DNA from: Phycisphaeraceae bacterium
GTDB lineage: Bacteria > Planctomycetota > Phycisphaerae > Phycisphaerales > SM1A02
Reading direction: 5' to 3'
DNA length: 64,000 nt
Assembly: GCA_004213555.1 (NCBI GenBank)
Contig: SHAP01000009.1
Coordinates: 1 to 64,000, forward strand
The translations under genes were made by a program, and so were the position numbers. Under the pieces are notes generated by a model. It was not told the DNA's origin, did not search any database, and saw only the letters and a list, made by a program, of their open reading frames with translations. How positions within the stretch are numbered: the first letter of the stretch is position 1; the number at the start of each line of letters is the position of its first letter. Below are positions 44,764-52,080 of this stretch, in pieces.

Positions 44764-44805
44764 TGGCGGACGATTTCGAGCTTCTTCGCCGTGTCTATTG
44801 AGCCC
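44764..44805 (+). repeat. Upstream block shared by the tandem dockerin-tailed genes, copy B
   Basis: Second copy of the block at 43943-43984 (30 of 42 bases identical), again located between a terminator and a dockerin-tailed gene. This shows that the gene was duplicated together with its upstream region. Confidence 0.5.
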
Positions 44806-44850
44806 ACTCGGGGCACCAATCAATCACCAACAATGCAAAGGAAAATCATC

Positions 44851-45510
44851 ATGCAATCCATCACTTCTTCAGTTCTGTTCTTCTCCGCGGCCCTGGGTTC
44901 GGTGGCCGCCGCCGGTCCCGTCGTCTGTCTGGATTTCGAAGATCTCACCCCAGGGGCGGTGTACCTGATCGGTGACACCTTCACGACCGGTGGCATCAAT
45001 GCAAAGGTCCATCCCCATGCGGGAGATGTTCAGGCCAACATCGAGGTGTACGGCCGCGCTGGGGTTGGGAACGAGATGTACCCCAACAACGTTGCCGTGG
45101 AATTCGACGCCACATCCGCGGGCTTCGGCCCTGCCGTCCGTGCGAAATTTGATTACTTCGAGGCCGGCGGGATCAATGTCATGGAAGTCAACGGGTCTGT
45201 GATCAACTTCCCCCACTTCTTTGATTTTGGTCCTCTCAACGGTAGCACTTGGGCGACCGCCATGGGCTCGGTCACCATCAATGTGACTTCGTCTGCCGTT
45301 CCCGGCGCTTTTGAAGGCACGGTCGAGGTGGTGGGTGACATTCAAAGTCTCCGCGTCGGTGGCCAAGAGTTGTTCGTCGACAACATGTGCTTCGAGTACC
45401 AAAATTCTGGGACTGGCGATTGCTGTGAAGGCGATGCCAACCAAGACGGCCAAGTGAATTTTCAGGATTTGATCTCGGTCATCACCAACTGGGGCAGCCA
45501 GTGTCCGTGA
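44851..45510 (+). CDS. Secreted dockerin-tailed protein, paralogue 2
   Basis: A 219-aa exported protein with a signal peptide (MQSITSSVLFFSAALGSVAAA), the same beta-rich domain as paralogue 1 (CLDFEDLTPGAVY ... GGQELFVDNMCFEY) and a tail GDANQDGQVNFQDLISVITNWG flanked by Cys residues. Start ATG 44851 has AAAGGA 8 bases upstream; an ATG at 44833 is in frame but poorly placed. The conserved core lets the two proteins be aligned over their full length. Function unknown; the tail suggests surface attachment. Confidence 0.82.
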   Translation: MQSITSSVLFFSAALGSVAAAGPVVCLDFEDLTPGAVYLIGDTFTTGGINAKVHPHAGDVQANIEVYGRAGVGNEMYPNNVAVEFDATSAGFGPAVRAKFDYFEAGGINVMEVNGSVINFPHFFDFGPLNGSTWATAMGSVTINVTSSAVPGAFEGTVEVVGDIQSLRVGGQELFVDNMCFEYQNSGTGDCCEGDANQDGQVNFQDLISVITNWGSQCP

Positions 45511-45544
45511 GTGGTCGGGCTCTCTCGAACAATCAAGAATCAAG

Positions 45545-45580
45545 CTGCGGCTCCTCTCCTCGAGAGGGGCCGCAGTTGTT
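45545..45580. terminator. 14-bp hairpin between convergent genes
   Basis: CTGCGGCTCCTCTC (45545-45558) pairs with GAGAGGGGCCGCAG (45562-45575), one G-U pair and a CTC loop, followed by TTGTTTA on the plus strand. It ends paralogue 2 and lies just beyond the PiT-like gene stop, so it may serve both. Confidence 0.8.
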
Positions 45581-46644
45581 TATCCGGAGCTCAACAAAGA
45601 GTTGAGGTCTCTTCCTTCAATGAGATAGAGAAGGATGACCAAGGCGACGGAAATCACCAGCCCGAGGGTGGCTTTGCCAAGGTCGGAGAAAACCATTGGC
45701 CACACTTTGCCAGTGTTCGCTTCTCGGAGCCTGATGCGGAGGGCCACTTCCCGACCGGCCAGCATGCCCAGAAAGACCCACGTGGTGCTCATGGGAACCT
45801 TGGCCCCGATCCCGAAGGTGTCAAATTTGAAGACCAACAGAACAATGCCGTAGAAGAGGTCAATGAAAGTGGCGGACCGTATGTCGGACGTGTTTGTCTT
45901 CACCCGAACGATTTCCTGAATTTTGCCTCCTTTTTGATAAAAGATGAAAGCAAGCATGGCCAACAGAACAGCTAGAGCAAAAGCAAAGGATCCGACTGAA
46001 ACCTCATTCGGGTCTCCCAAGTACACCATGATGTTGACGAGGTCCTGGGTCAGCCATTGTGACCACAAAAACCCAGTGGACAACCATTGGGCGGTGGTCC
46101 AGAAAACACGGTTCCCCAAGATCCCGGTGGCTTGGTTCATGGGCCGCTTCAGGAACAATCGTTCGGTCAATCGACCCAGCAAGAGATACATGATGATTGA
46201 AGCGAGAAAAGCCACGCCATAGCCGCCCAGACTTTTCACCAGCATTTGTGGCAGTGCTTTTGGGGCAAAAAAAGTAAGCACCAAGAATGTTGTGCTGACC
46301 GGAATCCCAAACCGGGTGACAAACAAAAGCGTGACTGGTGGAAGCAGATACCAAAAGGAGATGGTTGGGAATTCTGTACTGCCATCCTCAGCAGCAGGAA
46401 AGAGGCTTCCAAACTTACCGAAAGTGAGGTCATCGCCTTTCCCGCCGAGCATTTCACCATGGCCCAGATAGCCCATGGTCACGGTGAAGGCCATGATCGA
46501 TCCAGCAAACAACCACAACACCCACCACGGCTTGTTTTCGTTGGAATGCAGAAAGGTGCCCAGCGTCTGAATGGAGTCATTGCCCACAACGGAATAGGCC
46601 GCAAAGGTGAAACCGACAAGCGCAAAAAAGGTGCTCATGTCCAT
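45580..46644 (-). CDS. PiT-like inorganic phosphate transporter family
   Basis: A 354-aa membrane protein with about nine or ten hydrophobic segments. Two repeat signatures recall the PiT/PHO4 family: VVGNDSIQTLGTFL near residue 20 (compare GANDxANxxGT) and the paired GIPVSTTFLVL (about 138) and VPMSTTWVFLGML (about 290), with the PxSTT loop of Na+ or H+/phosphate symporters. The divergent residues mean the substrate is uncertain; sulfate or another anion is possible. TAGGTT lies 9 bases before ATG 46644. It follows nuoF on the same strand. Confidence 0.72.
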   Translation of the reverse strand: MDMSTFFALVGFTFAAYSVVGNDSIQTLGTFLHSNENKPWWVLWLFAGSIMAFTVTMGYLGHGEMLGGKGDDLTFGKFGSLFPAAEDGSTEFPTISFWYLLPPVTLLFVTRFGIPVSTTFLVLTFFAPKALPQMLVKSLGGYGVAFLASIIMYLLLGRLTERLFLKRPMNQATGILGNRVFWTTAQWLSTGFLWSQWLTQDLVNIMVYLGDPNEVSVGSFAFALAVLLAMLAFIFYQKGGKIQEIVRVKTNTSDIRSATFIDLFYGIVLLVFKFDTFGIGAKVPMSTTWVFLGMLAGREVALRIRLREANTGKVWPMVFSDLGKATLGLVISVALVILLYLIEGRDLNSLLSSG

Positions 46645-46653
46645 GAAACACGG

Positions 46654-46659
46654 AACCTA
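46654..46659 (-). promoter_or_regulatory. -10-like TAGGTT, 9 nt before PiT-like ATG
   Basis: TAGGTT (46659-46654) ends 9 bases before ATG 46644 in the 48-base gap after nuoF. Confidence 0.35.
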
Positions 46660-46692
46660 CCAGCCCAACCGAATCGGGGGGTGCGGCTTGGT

Positions 46693-48069
46693 TCAGATTG
46701 CGTTGGCGGAGGAGGTGAGAGCCACCCCTTGCAGAGCGGTCTTGGCGGGTCGAACTCGCGCTTCAAACTCGCCACGGAACTTGTTGACGACGGTACGAAC
46801 CGCCCAGTTGTGTCCATCGGCCAGTCCGCAAATGGTGGTTCCCGGCATGATGCCCATGCTGCCCGCCAATTCCAAAAGCATGTCAAGGTCGTTCGAGTCG
46901 GCTTCGCCGGCTTCAATCCGCGAGAGCAGTTTGAACATCCACTGTGCGCCTTCGCGACACGGGGTGCATTGACCGCACGATTCATTTTTGAAGAATCGTG
47001 AGAGGTTCCGTGCCACGGCGACCATGTCGGTGTCTTCGTCGAAGACGGTGGGACAGGCGGTGCCGAGCCCCATCAAGTCGTACTTGCGACCGATGTCGAA
47101 ATCCATTTCCGCTTCGTATTGATCGGTGGACAAGATGCCCATCGAAGCGCCGCCGGCAATGGCGGCCTTAAAGCCCTTGCCACCGCGCATGCCGCCGCAG
47201 TAATCCTCAACCAAGCACTTCAGGGATACGCCCAGTGGAGCCTCGTAGACGCCAGGCTTTTCAACGTGGCCAGACACACCCATCAACTTGGTGCCGTAGG
47301 ACGGGGGACCACCGATGGAAGATTCCACCCCAATCCCTTGCCACCAGGCAGCGCCTTTTTGCATGATGGGTACGACTGCAGCCAATGTTTCAACGTTGTT
47401 GACAATCGTGGGACGCCCAAACAGACCTTTGACTGCGGGGAAGGGTGGCTTCAAACGAGGCCACCCTCGGCGGCCTTCGATCGCTTCCAAAAGACCGGTT
47501 TCTTCACCGCAGATGTAGGCCCCAGCTCCGCGGTGCAAGGTGCAGTCAACTTTGAAATCACACTTGCCAAGAAGGCCGGTGCCGCCAAACACGCCCATTT
47601 CGTAGGCCTCGTCGATGGCCCTTTGCATGGTGATGGCTTGGCTGGGGTATTCCCCCCGGATGAAAAAGTATGCATGGTCCAGCTTGCAGGCCCAGCAGGC
47701 AATGGCAATGCCCTCCAGAACCAAGTGAGGATCAAAGTCCACCAGCAGGCGGTCTTTGAATGTTCCGGGCTCTGCTTCGTCGCAGTTGATGGCCAAGTAC
47801 CGAGGTTGTCCATCCTCGGGCGGCAGGAAGGTCCACTTCATCCCGGCGGGGAAGCCGGCACCACCACGACCTCGCAGGATCGCATTTTTCACTTCATCGA
47901 TGATGGCCGATGGTTCCATGCCCAAGCAATTTTCGAGCGTGGCGTATCCGCCACGATCTCGATAGGTCTTGCCCGTGGTGACGGTGCGGTCTTCTGCTTT
48001 GCCCCATGTGTCTTGGAGGGGGCCGCAGCCGGGAATGTTCTTGGTCAGGACAGGTTCGTCAAGAAACAT
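46693..48069 (-). CDS. nuoF: NADH-quinone oxidoreductase subunit F
   Basis: NADH- and FMN-binding subunit of respiratory complex I. The 458-aa product has the NADH site GRGGAGFPAGMKW (about 67-79), the FMN region CDEAEPGTFKDR, AGAYICGEETGLLEA, FGRPTIVNNVET, and the N3 iron-sulfur cluster ligands in ESCGQCTPCREG (three Cys) plus a later Cys. Start ATG 48069 lies 11 bases after a 66-aa ORF that separates it from nuoE. It is the last nuo gene here; nuoG is not next. Confidence 0.96.
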   Translation of the reverse strand: MFLDEPVLTKNIPGCGPLQDTWGKAEDRTVTTGKTYRDRGGYATLENCLGMEPSAIIDEVKNAILRGRGGAGFPAGMKWTFLPPEDGQPRYLAINCDEAEPGTFKDRLLVDFDPHLVLEGIAIACWACKLDHAYFFIRGEYPSQAITMQRAIDEAYEMGVFGGTGLLGKCDFKVDCTLHRGAGAYICGEETGLLEAIEGRRGWPRLKPPFPAVKGLFGRPTIVNNVETLAAVVPIMQKGAAWWQGIGVESSIGGPPSYGTKLMGVSGHVEKPGVYEAPLGVSLKCLVEDYCGGMRGGKGFKAAIAGGASMGILSTDQYEAEMDFDIGRKYDLMGLGTACPTVFDEDTDMVAVARNLSRFFKNESCGQCTPCREGAQWMFKLLSRIEAGEADSNDLDMLLELAGSMGIMPGTTICGLADGHNWAVRTVVNKFRGEFEARVRPAKTALQGVALTSSANAI

Positions 48070-48080
48070 GGTGGTGACTT

Positions 48081-48281
48081 TCAGCGTTGGTTGCGCTTGG
48101 GAGGAAGTTCGATTTCTTCAATGGTGGTTCGTCGAAGGATGGTTCCTTCACGGTTGGTGGTTTCGGTTTGCCGATTGACTTCAAGGCGTCTTGAAGTTGG
48201 GCGAGTGGCAGCGGACCAAATCATGCCAAGAAAGGCACCAACGCCATGCATGCGGGTGGGACTGGTCCGTTTGGTGCTCAT
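48081..48281 (-). CDS. Small basic protein, 66 aa, between nuoE and nuoF
   Basis: A 66-aa ORF that fills the space between nuoE and nuoF. Its ATG overlaps the nuoE stop (ATGA) and its stop is 11 bases before nuoF, the spacing of a true operon member. The product is rich in Arg and Thr (MSTKRTSPTRMHGVGAFLGM...), with a mildly hydrophobic patch at about 11-25 and a basic tail. I know no named complex I subunit like it. It could be an assembly factor, a lineage-specific subunit or a non-functional reading frame. Confidence 0.55.
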   Translation of the reverse strand: MSTKRTSPTRMHGVGAFLGMIWSAATRPTSRRLEVNRQTETTNREGTILRRTTIEEIELPPKRNQR

Positions 48282-48802
48282 TTCAGTTCGTCCACCAAAC
48301 GAGCAGCTTGCTCGGGGGTCAAAGGTCCAATCAATTCATCGTTTCGCAACATGCAAGGTGCCTTTTCACAAGCACCCAGACATTCAAGTGCCAAAAGTGT
48401 CACTTTGCCGTCAGCGGTGGTTTCGTGTTCGTCGATGCCCAACTTGTCTTTGAGGTGATCGAGCACGGCCGCGTGACCACACGCTTCACAAGCCACAGAT
48501 TGGCACACGGCCACAACATGTCGTCCCACGGGTTCCACATGGAACTCTTCGTAGAACGAAACAGTGTCGAGCACTTCGCCGGGTGTGATGTTCAGAAATT
48601 GCGAGATTTCCACCATGGCTTGGTGGGGGATACAACGTTCGTGGTGTTGCAGATCGTGCAGGATGGGCAGCAGGGCACCACGACGTTCGGGGTAGCGAGG
48701 AATGAGATCCTTTTCGTACTTCGCCTTGGCTTCCTCACTGAGGTAGGGCTCGGTCCGTTTGGTGATTTCTTGGGTGCGGCTGGGTTTGACGGTCCAGGAC
48801 AT
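48278..48802 (-). CDS. nuoE: NADH-quinone oxidoreductase subunit E
   Basis: Complex I subunit with the N1a [2Fe-2S] cluster. The 174-aa product has the thioredoxin-like fold of NuoE with ligands in CQSVAC (about 98-103) and ECLGAC (about 138-143), and an upstream helical segment GALLPILHDLQ.. with FLNITPGEVLDTVSFY. It lies 9 bases after the nuoD stop. Length is normal (166 aa in E. coli). Confidence 0.95.
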   Translation of the reverse strand: MSWTVKPSRTQEITKRTEPYLSEEAKAKYEKDLIPRYPERRGALLPILHDLQHHERCIPHQAMVEISQFLNITPGEVLDTVSFYEEFHVEPVGRHVVAVCQSVACEACGHAAVLDHLKDKLGIDEHETTADGKVTLLALECLGACEKAPCMLRNDELIGPLTPEQAARLVDELK

Positions 48803-48811
48803 GGGAGTTCC

Positions 48812-50101
48812 TCAGCGATCCAGTTCGGCGGCGATGATGTTCAGTGAGCCCAACACCGCCACGAAATCGGCCAGTTGGTGTCCTTCCAGCATCTTGGCAA
48901 AGGCCGAGAAGTTGAAGAAGCAAGGGGGGCGAACCGAGACTCGCCATGGGGTGCGGTCTCCGTCACCGACGAGGTAGTAACCGAGTTCGCCGTTGGGACC
49001 TTCGATGGATCCGTAGGCCTCTCCGATGGGCGCATCAAAGCCTCGGTTGTGCATCACCAACTCAAACTGCTGGATGGTGGCTTCAATCGATCCGTAGACC
49101 TGGCCCTTTTCGGGCAGCGTGCCTTTGCCTTCGGGGGAAGCGTTGACCGAGCCACCGGGAATGGTGTCAATGAGTTGCTCGATGATTCGAACCGACTGCT
49201 TGATCTCTTCGATGCGGACCAAATAACGGGCGTAACAGTCGCCGGTTGTGGCAATAGGCACATCGAATTCCACCGCTGGGGCACCTTGGCCATCCCAATT
49301 GTCGGCATAGCACAGATAGGGGCGATCCTTGCGAAGGTCACGTCGCACGCCTGATGCGCGAGCCAAAGGACCACTCAATCCCCAATCGATGGCTTCCTCT
49401 TTGGTCATTACCCCAACGCCTTGGAGTCGGTCAATGAAAATTCGGTTGCGGTTGAGCATGGTTTCCAAATCGCCCACCGCCTTGGGCAAGCGCTTGTGGA
49501 TGAAGTCTTTGACCATGGTTTTGAACGTCTCCTCGCAGGGGAGATCGTTCTTGAGTCCACCGACCCGCGTGTAGTCCGGGTGAAAACGTTGCCCTGAGAC
49601 AAAGTCGAGGATGTCGTACACAAACTCACGTTCGTTGAACCCATAGATGAACGATGTGATACCGCCCAAGTCCAGTGCGGCCGCGCCAACACACAGCAAG
49701 TGGTTTTGGATACGCCCCAACTCGCACAAGATCGTGCGAATTGATTTGCAGCGAGGTGTGCAATCGATGTCGAACAACGTTTCCACCGCGGTGTGCCAGG
49801 CGATGTCATTGACGATGGGAGAGATGTAGTCCATCCGACTGATCGTGCAGACGTACTGGTTCCAATCATGGTGCTCGCCCAGCTTCTCAAAGCCAGAGTG
49901 CAGGTAGCCAATGTGTGGCGTGGCTCGAGAGACCCGTTCGCCATCCAACTCCAACACCACACGGAGTGTGGTATGGGTGGCCGGGTGTTGGGGACCCAGA
50001 TTGAGCACCCATCGCTCGGGGGCGTCTTTCCGGTCGTCCAGGTACGAGGTGTCTTCGACGTCAACGTCGAATTCAGTTGCGGGGCTTAGGGTGAATGGCA
50101 T
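48812..50101 (-). CDS. nuoD: NADH-quinone oxidoreductase subunit D
   Basis: 49-kDa subunit of complex I, forming part of the quinone site. The 429-aa product has LNLGPQHPATHTTLRVVLELDGE near residue 35, HIGYLHSGFEKL, RIQNHLLCVG, GVMTKEEAIDWGLSGP, and ends VLGSLNIIAAELDR. It is a separate NuoD and not the fused NuoCD. TACAAT lies 9 bases before ATG 50101, so it heads nuoD-nuoE-ORF66-nuoF. nuoA, B and C are not in the window. Confidence 0.96.
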   Translation of the reverse strand: MPFTLSPATEFDVDVEDTSYLDDRKDAPERWVLNLGPQHPATHTTLRVVLELDGERVSRATPHIGYLHSGFEKLGEHHDWNQYVCTISRMDYISPIVNDIAWHTAVETLFDIDCTPRCKSIRTILCELGRIQNHLLCVGAAALDLGGITSFIYGFNEREFVYDILDFVSGQRFHPDYTRVGGLKNDLPCEETFKTMVKDFIHKRLPKAVGDLETMLNRNRIFIDRLQGVGVMTKEEAIDWGLSGPLARASGVRRDLRKDRPYLCYADNWDGQGAPAVEFDVPIATTGDCYARYLVRIEEIKQSVRIIEQLIDTIPGGSVNASPEGKGTLPEKGQVYGSIEATIQQFELVMHNRGFDAPIGEAYGSIEGPNGELGYYLVGDGDRTPWRVSVRPPCFFNFSAFAKMLEGHQLADFVAVLGSLNIIAAELDR

Positions 50102-50110
50102 GCAGTTCAG

Positions 50111-50116
50111 ATTGTA
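50111..50116 (-). promoter_or_regulatory. nuoD: -10-like TACAAT, 9 nt before nuoD
   Basis: TACAAT (50116-50111) ends 9 bases before ATG 50101 in a 42-base gap after the ABC permease gene. Confidence 0.45.
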
Positions 50117-50143
50117 GGAGCCAAGCGGCCCAATGCCGCCCCA

Positions 50144-51868
50144 TTAGGCCCGGAAGATGGCACCAAGTCGGCTTCCCAAGATCCGAGAGGCCATGAAGAG
50201 GGCCAAAGCGAGCAACAGCATTCCCCAAGCACCCATCGCCGCGGCCACCGAGGGGCCATCTCCCAACCGTTCTGAAAGGGCCGCGATCGCTTTGGTGACG
50301 GGATAGTGCGTTTCACGCTGGGCCAGCACGATGGAGTCGGAGACCTCAAGCATGGCGAAGGCAAAGGCCAGCAATGCTCCGGCGGCCAAGTTGGCGGTGA
50401 TCAGGGGGAGGGTGATCAGCCGAGTGACTGTGACTCGATTGGCCCCCAAGCCAAAAGCAGCCTCTTCAAGTTCACCACCGGTTTGCTGCAATCCTGCTGC
50501 GGCCGAACGCACCACGTAAGGCAATCGCCGGACCGCGTACGCAATCACCAGCAAGGGGATCGGGTTGGGTTCGCCGCCCAAAATGTCAAAGAACGGTTCC
50601 AATTGCGGGGTGTTGAAGGGCCACCGCAACGACAAAGCGACGAAGCCAAAAGCCATGACCAAGCCAGGAACGGCGAGCGGGAGCATTGACAAGGCATCCA
50701 GCAATTGGCGACCCGGAAGCGTGGTTCGCACAATCAGCCACGCAATCGCAAAACCGAGGACCACATCGATCATGGTGGCTCCTGCGGCCAAACCCAAACT
50801 GTTGCGGATGGAGGTGCTTGCGGTGGGGTGTTGGAGCGCTTCGGTAAGATTTCCGATCGCCAAACTTTCAGGGAGGATGGATTCGTACCATCCGCCCACT
50901 GGCGCGGCGGCGGCCAAGAGCACGCCGATGTGCGGCATCGCGGCGAAGGCCACGAAGCCGGCCACTGCGGCTGAAGCCAACAAGCCGCCGAGCCCCCGCA
51001 GGACTTTGGGTTCACTCCCACGTGCTGATTTGGTCCAGCCCCCAGGGATTTCACGACCCAAGATGCGGCGTCCCCCCAAATACAGCAGCATGCTGATGCC
51101 CAACATCACCGAAGCCAGTGCATAGGGTCGTGGGCTGGATGCGACCTCCTTGAGTCCATCAAAAATCTGCACGCTGGTGACTTCCCGCATGTCGAACATC
51201 AGGGGGGTGCCGAGCTCGGTGAAGCTCCAGATGAAAACGATGGTGCATCCCGCGAACAGACCTGGACGAAGCAAGGGCAGCAAGATGCGTCGAAATCGTG
51301 CCCATCGTCCGGCCGAGCAGCTTTGGGCCGCCTCTTCCAGCGCGGGGTCGATGTTGGCCAAGGCAGCGGTGGCGTTTAAGAACACGATGGGATACAGGTG
51401 GAGGGCTTCCACCAAGACCACTGCGGGCCAGCCTCCATCGGCCAACAAGTCAAGCGGCTGATCAAGGATGCCCAGATCTTGAAGCAAGACACTCAGGCTG
51501 CCGGTGCGGCCAAAAATATGACGAAATCCAATGGCTCCCACAAACGGAGGCAGAATCAGCGGCACCAGCAGCAGGGGTGACAAAAGGCCTTGCCCTGGAT
51601 ATTTGGTTCGAGCCTCCAAAAAGGCCAGAGGCAGCGAGATCACGAGGCACAATCCCGTGACCGCAACGGCAATCCACAGACTGTTTACGAGCCCAGCACG
51701 CAGCAGTGGATCTCGGAAGACATCAAGAATGTGATATGCCGTAAATCCGCCCTGGCTCGATTCAAATCCGCCAGAAAGGGTCAAAATCAGGGGAAGAATC
51801 AAGAAGATTCCGAAAAGTGCCAGGACGGAACCCATGGCCATGAGCTTTCGGTTGAGAGTCGGAATCAT
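50144..51868 (-). CDS. Two-domain ABC transporter permease (Fe3+ type)
   Basis: A 574-aa membrane protein made of two tandem permease domains with about 12 transmembrane helices, as in the FbpB/SfuB iron(III) permeases. The first domain has the EAA-like loop LEEAAQSCSAGRWARFRRILLPLL at about 195-220, the second LEEAAFGLGANRVTVTRLITLPLI at about 480-505. These loops contact the ATPase. No binding protein or ATPase gene is adjacent, so the substrate (iron, thiamine or other) is not fixed. ATG 51868 begins MIPTLNRKLM; a longer in-frame extension has no family support. TATTTT lies 11 bases upstream. Confidence 0.86.
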   Translation of the reverse strand: MIPTLNRKLMAMGSVLALFGIFLILPLILTLSGGFESSQGGFTAYHILDVFRDPLLRAGLVNSLWIAVAVTGLCLVISLPLAFLEARTKYPGQGLLSPLLLVPLILPPFVGAIGFRHIFGRTGSLSVLLQDLGILDQPLDLLADGGWPAVVLVEALHLYPIVFLNATAALANIDPALEEAAQSCSAGRWARFRRILLPLLRPGLFAGCTIVFIWSFTELGTPLMFDMREVTSVQIFDGLKEVASSPRPYALASVMLGISMLLYLGGRRILGREIPGGWTKSARGSEPKVLRGLGGLLASAAVAGFVAFAAMPHIGVLLAAAAPVGGWYESILPESLAIGNLTEALQHPTASTSIRNSLGLAAGATMIDVVLGFAIAWLIVRTTLPGRQLLDALSMLPLAVPGLVMAFGFVALSLRWPFNTPQLEPFFDILGGEPNPIPLLVIAYAVRRLPYVVRSAAAGLQQTGGELEEAAFGLGANRVTVTRLITLPLITANLAAGALLAFAFAMLEVSDSIVLAQRETHYPVTKAIAALSERLGDGPSVAAAMGAWGMLLLALALFMASRILGSRLGAIFRA

Positions 51869-52080
51869 GCTTGAACGGCAAAATATCGGGCTTTGGAATT
51901 TTCCGCTGAGATTGTCAAGAAAAAATTCAAGCCCAGAGCGGCACGTGACTTGCAGGACGTCGCTTGCGCTCCTAGAATCCATCGTTCACGGTGTGGCAGG
52001 CGAATGGCGTCCCCCCAATTCATGTTTCCTTTCCTGAACGCAGGTACCCGCCATTTGGCGCCCCCTGTTGAGGTCTATGC

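Noticed and set aside
50102-50143. Imperfect inverted repeat (GGCCcAAT / ATTaGGCC) between the permease and nuoD
   Set aside because: Short with a mismatch and no T-tract in either direction; it may be chance in a GC-rich gap.
51913-51918. Exact TTGACA on the minus strand upstream of the ABC permease
   Set aside because: No TAnnnT lies at 16-18 bases downstream. The nearest AT-rich hexamer (TATTTT, 51885-51880) is 27 bases away, so a standard promoter cannot be claimed.
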